64,000 nucleotides of DNA from Tenuifilum sp040752515 (GTDB lineage Bacteria > Bacteroidota > Bacteroidia > Bacteroidales > Tenuifilaceae), in assembly GCA_040752515.1 (NCBI GenBank), contig JBFMGQ010000010.1, positions 41,902-105,901 of the forward strand. The letters are read 5' to 3'. This document shows positions 63,875 to 64,000 of this stretch, piece by piece. Below the pieces are notes generated by a model. That model made no database searches. It was given only the letters and a program-made list of their open reading frames with translations, and was not told the DNA's origin. Position 1 is the first letter of the stretch, and every line of letters starts with the position of its first letter. Both the position numbers and the translations under genes were made by a program.

Positions 63875-64000
63875 TTGCGTAATTAAAACGGACTGCTTAC
63901 TTTTGCACCCGCTTTCGGACGGAGAGCGGCGCCTGGGGGAGCGGGGATGGAAAAAAGCGGGGAGTACCCCTTGCGCGGGAAAGAAAAAGTTACTACCTTT
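63875..64000 (+). promoter_or_regulatory. Tandem promoters and GC-rich leader at the window edge
   Basis: First promoter: TTG at 63875-63877 and TACTTTTG at 63898-63905, 20 bases apart. Second: TTG at 63971-63973 and TACCTTT at 63994-64000 (cut by the edge), also 20 bases apart. The two are offset by exactly 96 bases, and both begin TTGCG. Between them lies a GC-rich leader with an 8-pair hairpin (CCGCTTTC at 63909-63916 with GAGAGCGG at 63922-63929). This composition, unlike the surrounding DNA, fits a stable-RNA operon leader; the target gene lies outside. Confidence 0.6.

Noticed and set aside
1..64000. CRISPR array, prophage or insertion sequence
   Set aside because: No regular spacer-repeat series, integrase, transposase, terminal inverted repeats or flanking target duplications were seen.

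Overview
The window is chromosomal DNA from a member of the Bacteroidota, most likely the Bacteroidales/Marinilabiliales side of the phylum. Reasons: it starts inside a SprA gene (type IX secretion, restricted to Bacteroidota); it carries lineage-typical genes (split transketolase, long PurF, GlsA/GlsB-like acyltransferases, DUF5723-like and DUF6175-like proteins); and many genes are preceded by the Bacteroidota promoter form TTG-N(about 19)-TAnnTTTG rather than by Shine-Dalgarno sequences. I see no phage, insertion sequence, plasmid gene or CRISPR array. It reads as ordinary core chromosome with several poorly characterised envelope loci.

Layout. 1-11 kb: 3' part of sprA, gcvH, thiL (minus), an M23 peptidase, a TatD nuclease overlapping an asparaginase, and tRNA-Ser(GGA). 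11-13.6 kb: an energy-transducing ExbB/ExbD operon with two ExbD subunits and an extra membrane protein. 13.7-15.1 kb: a lipoprotein alkaline phosphatase. 15.3-21.5 kb: six consecutive secreted proteins, several with LPP20/FlgT/CsgG-like features; this is the best candidate for an undescribed system. 21.5-27.2 kb (minus): a SiaC-like protein, a methyltransferase/U32/HAD operon, a TPR protein and tadA. 27.3-32.9 kb: aspS, a 54-residue lipoprotein (minus) and mfd. 32.9-40.6 kb: a collinear envelope-biogenesis run (coaX, outer-membrane barrel, TPR protein, LptC, small membrane protein, CNNM/CorC protein, PpiD-type chaperone). 40.9-47 kb: lipoprotein, DUF5723-like barrel and OmpA-propeller protein, then MarC. 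47-48.9 kb: a GlsA/GlsB-like pair for glycine-lipid synthesis. 48.9-54.6 kb (minus): a SPOR protein, the split transketolase and purF, then a lipoprotein and yebC. 54.7-57.4 kb: miaB convergent with an RsmB/NSUN-type methyltransferase. 57.4-59.7 kb (minus): a four-AT-hook DNA-binding protein, a long AT-rich spacer and fbp. 59.8-63.7 kb: aspartate kinase, then a minus-strand operon of a DPM1-like glycosyltransferase, dihydroorotase and a lipoprotein.

The last 130 bases hold two promoter-like elements exactly 96 bases apart in a GC-rich stretch unlike the rest of the window, probably the leader of a stable-RNA operon (perhaps rRNA) just beyond the edge.

How the genes work together: most of the window serves the cell envelope (T9SS translocon, proton-motive-force coupling, LPS transport, periplasmic folding, lipoproteins, aminolipids). 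The rest is housekeeping: tRNA/rRNA modification, nucleotide synthesis, and central carbon and amino-acid metabolism. Functions are family-level assignments from visible motifs; no database search was run.
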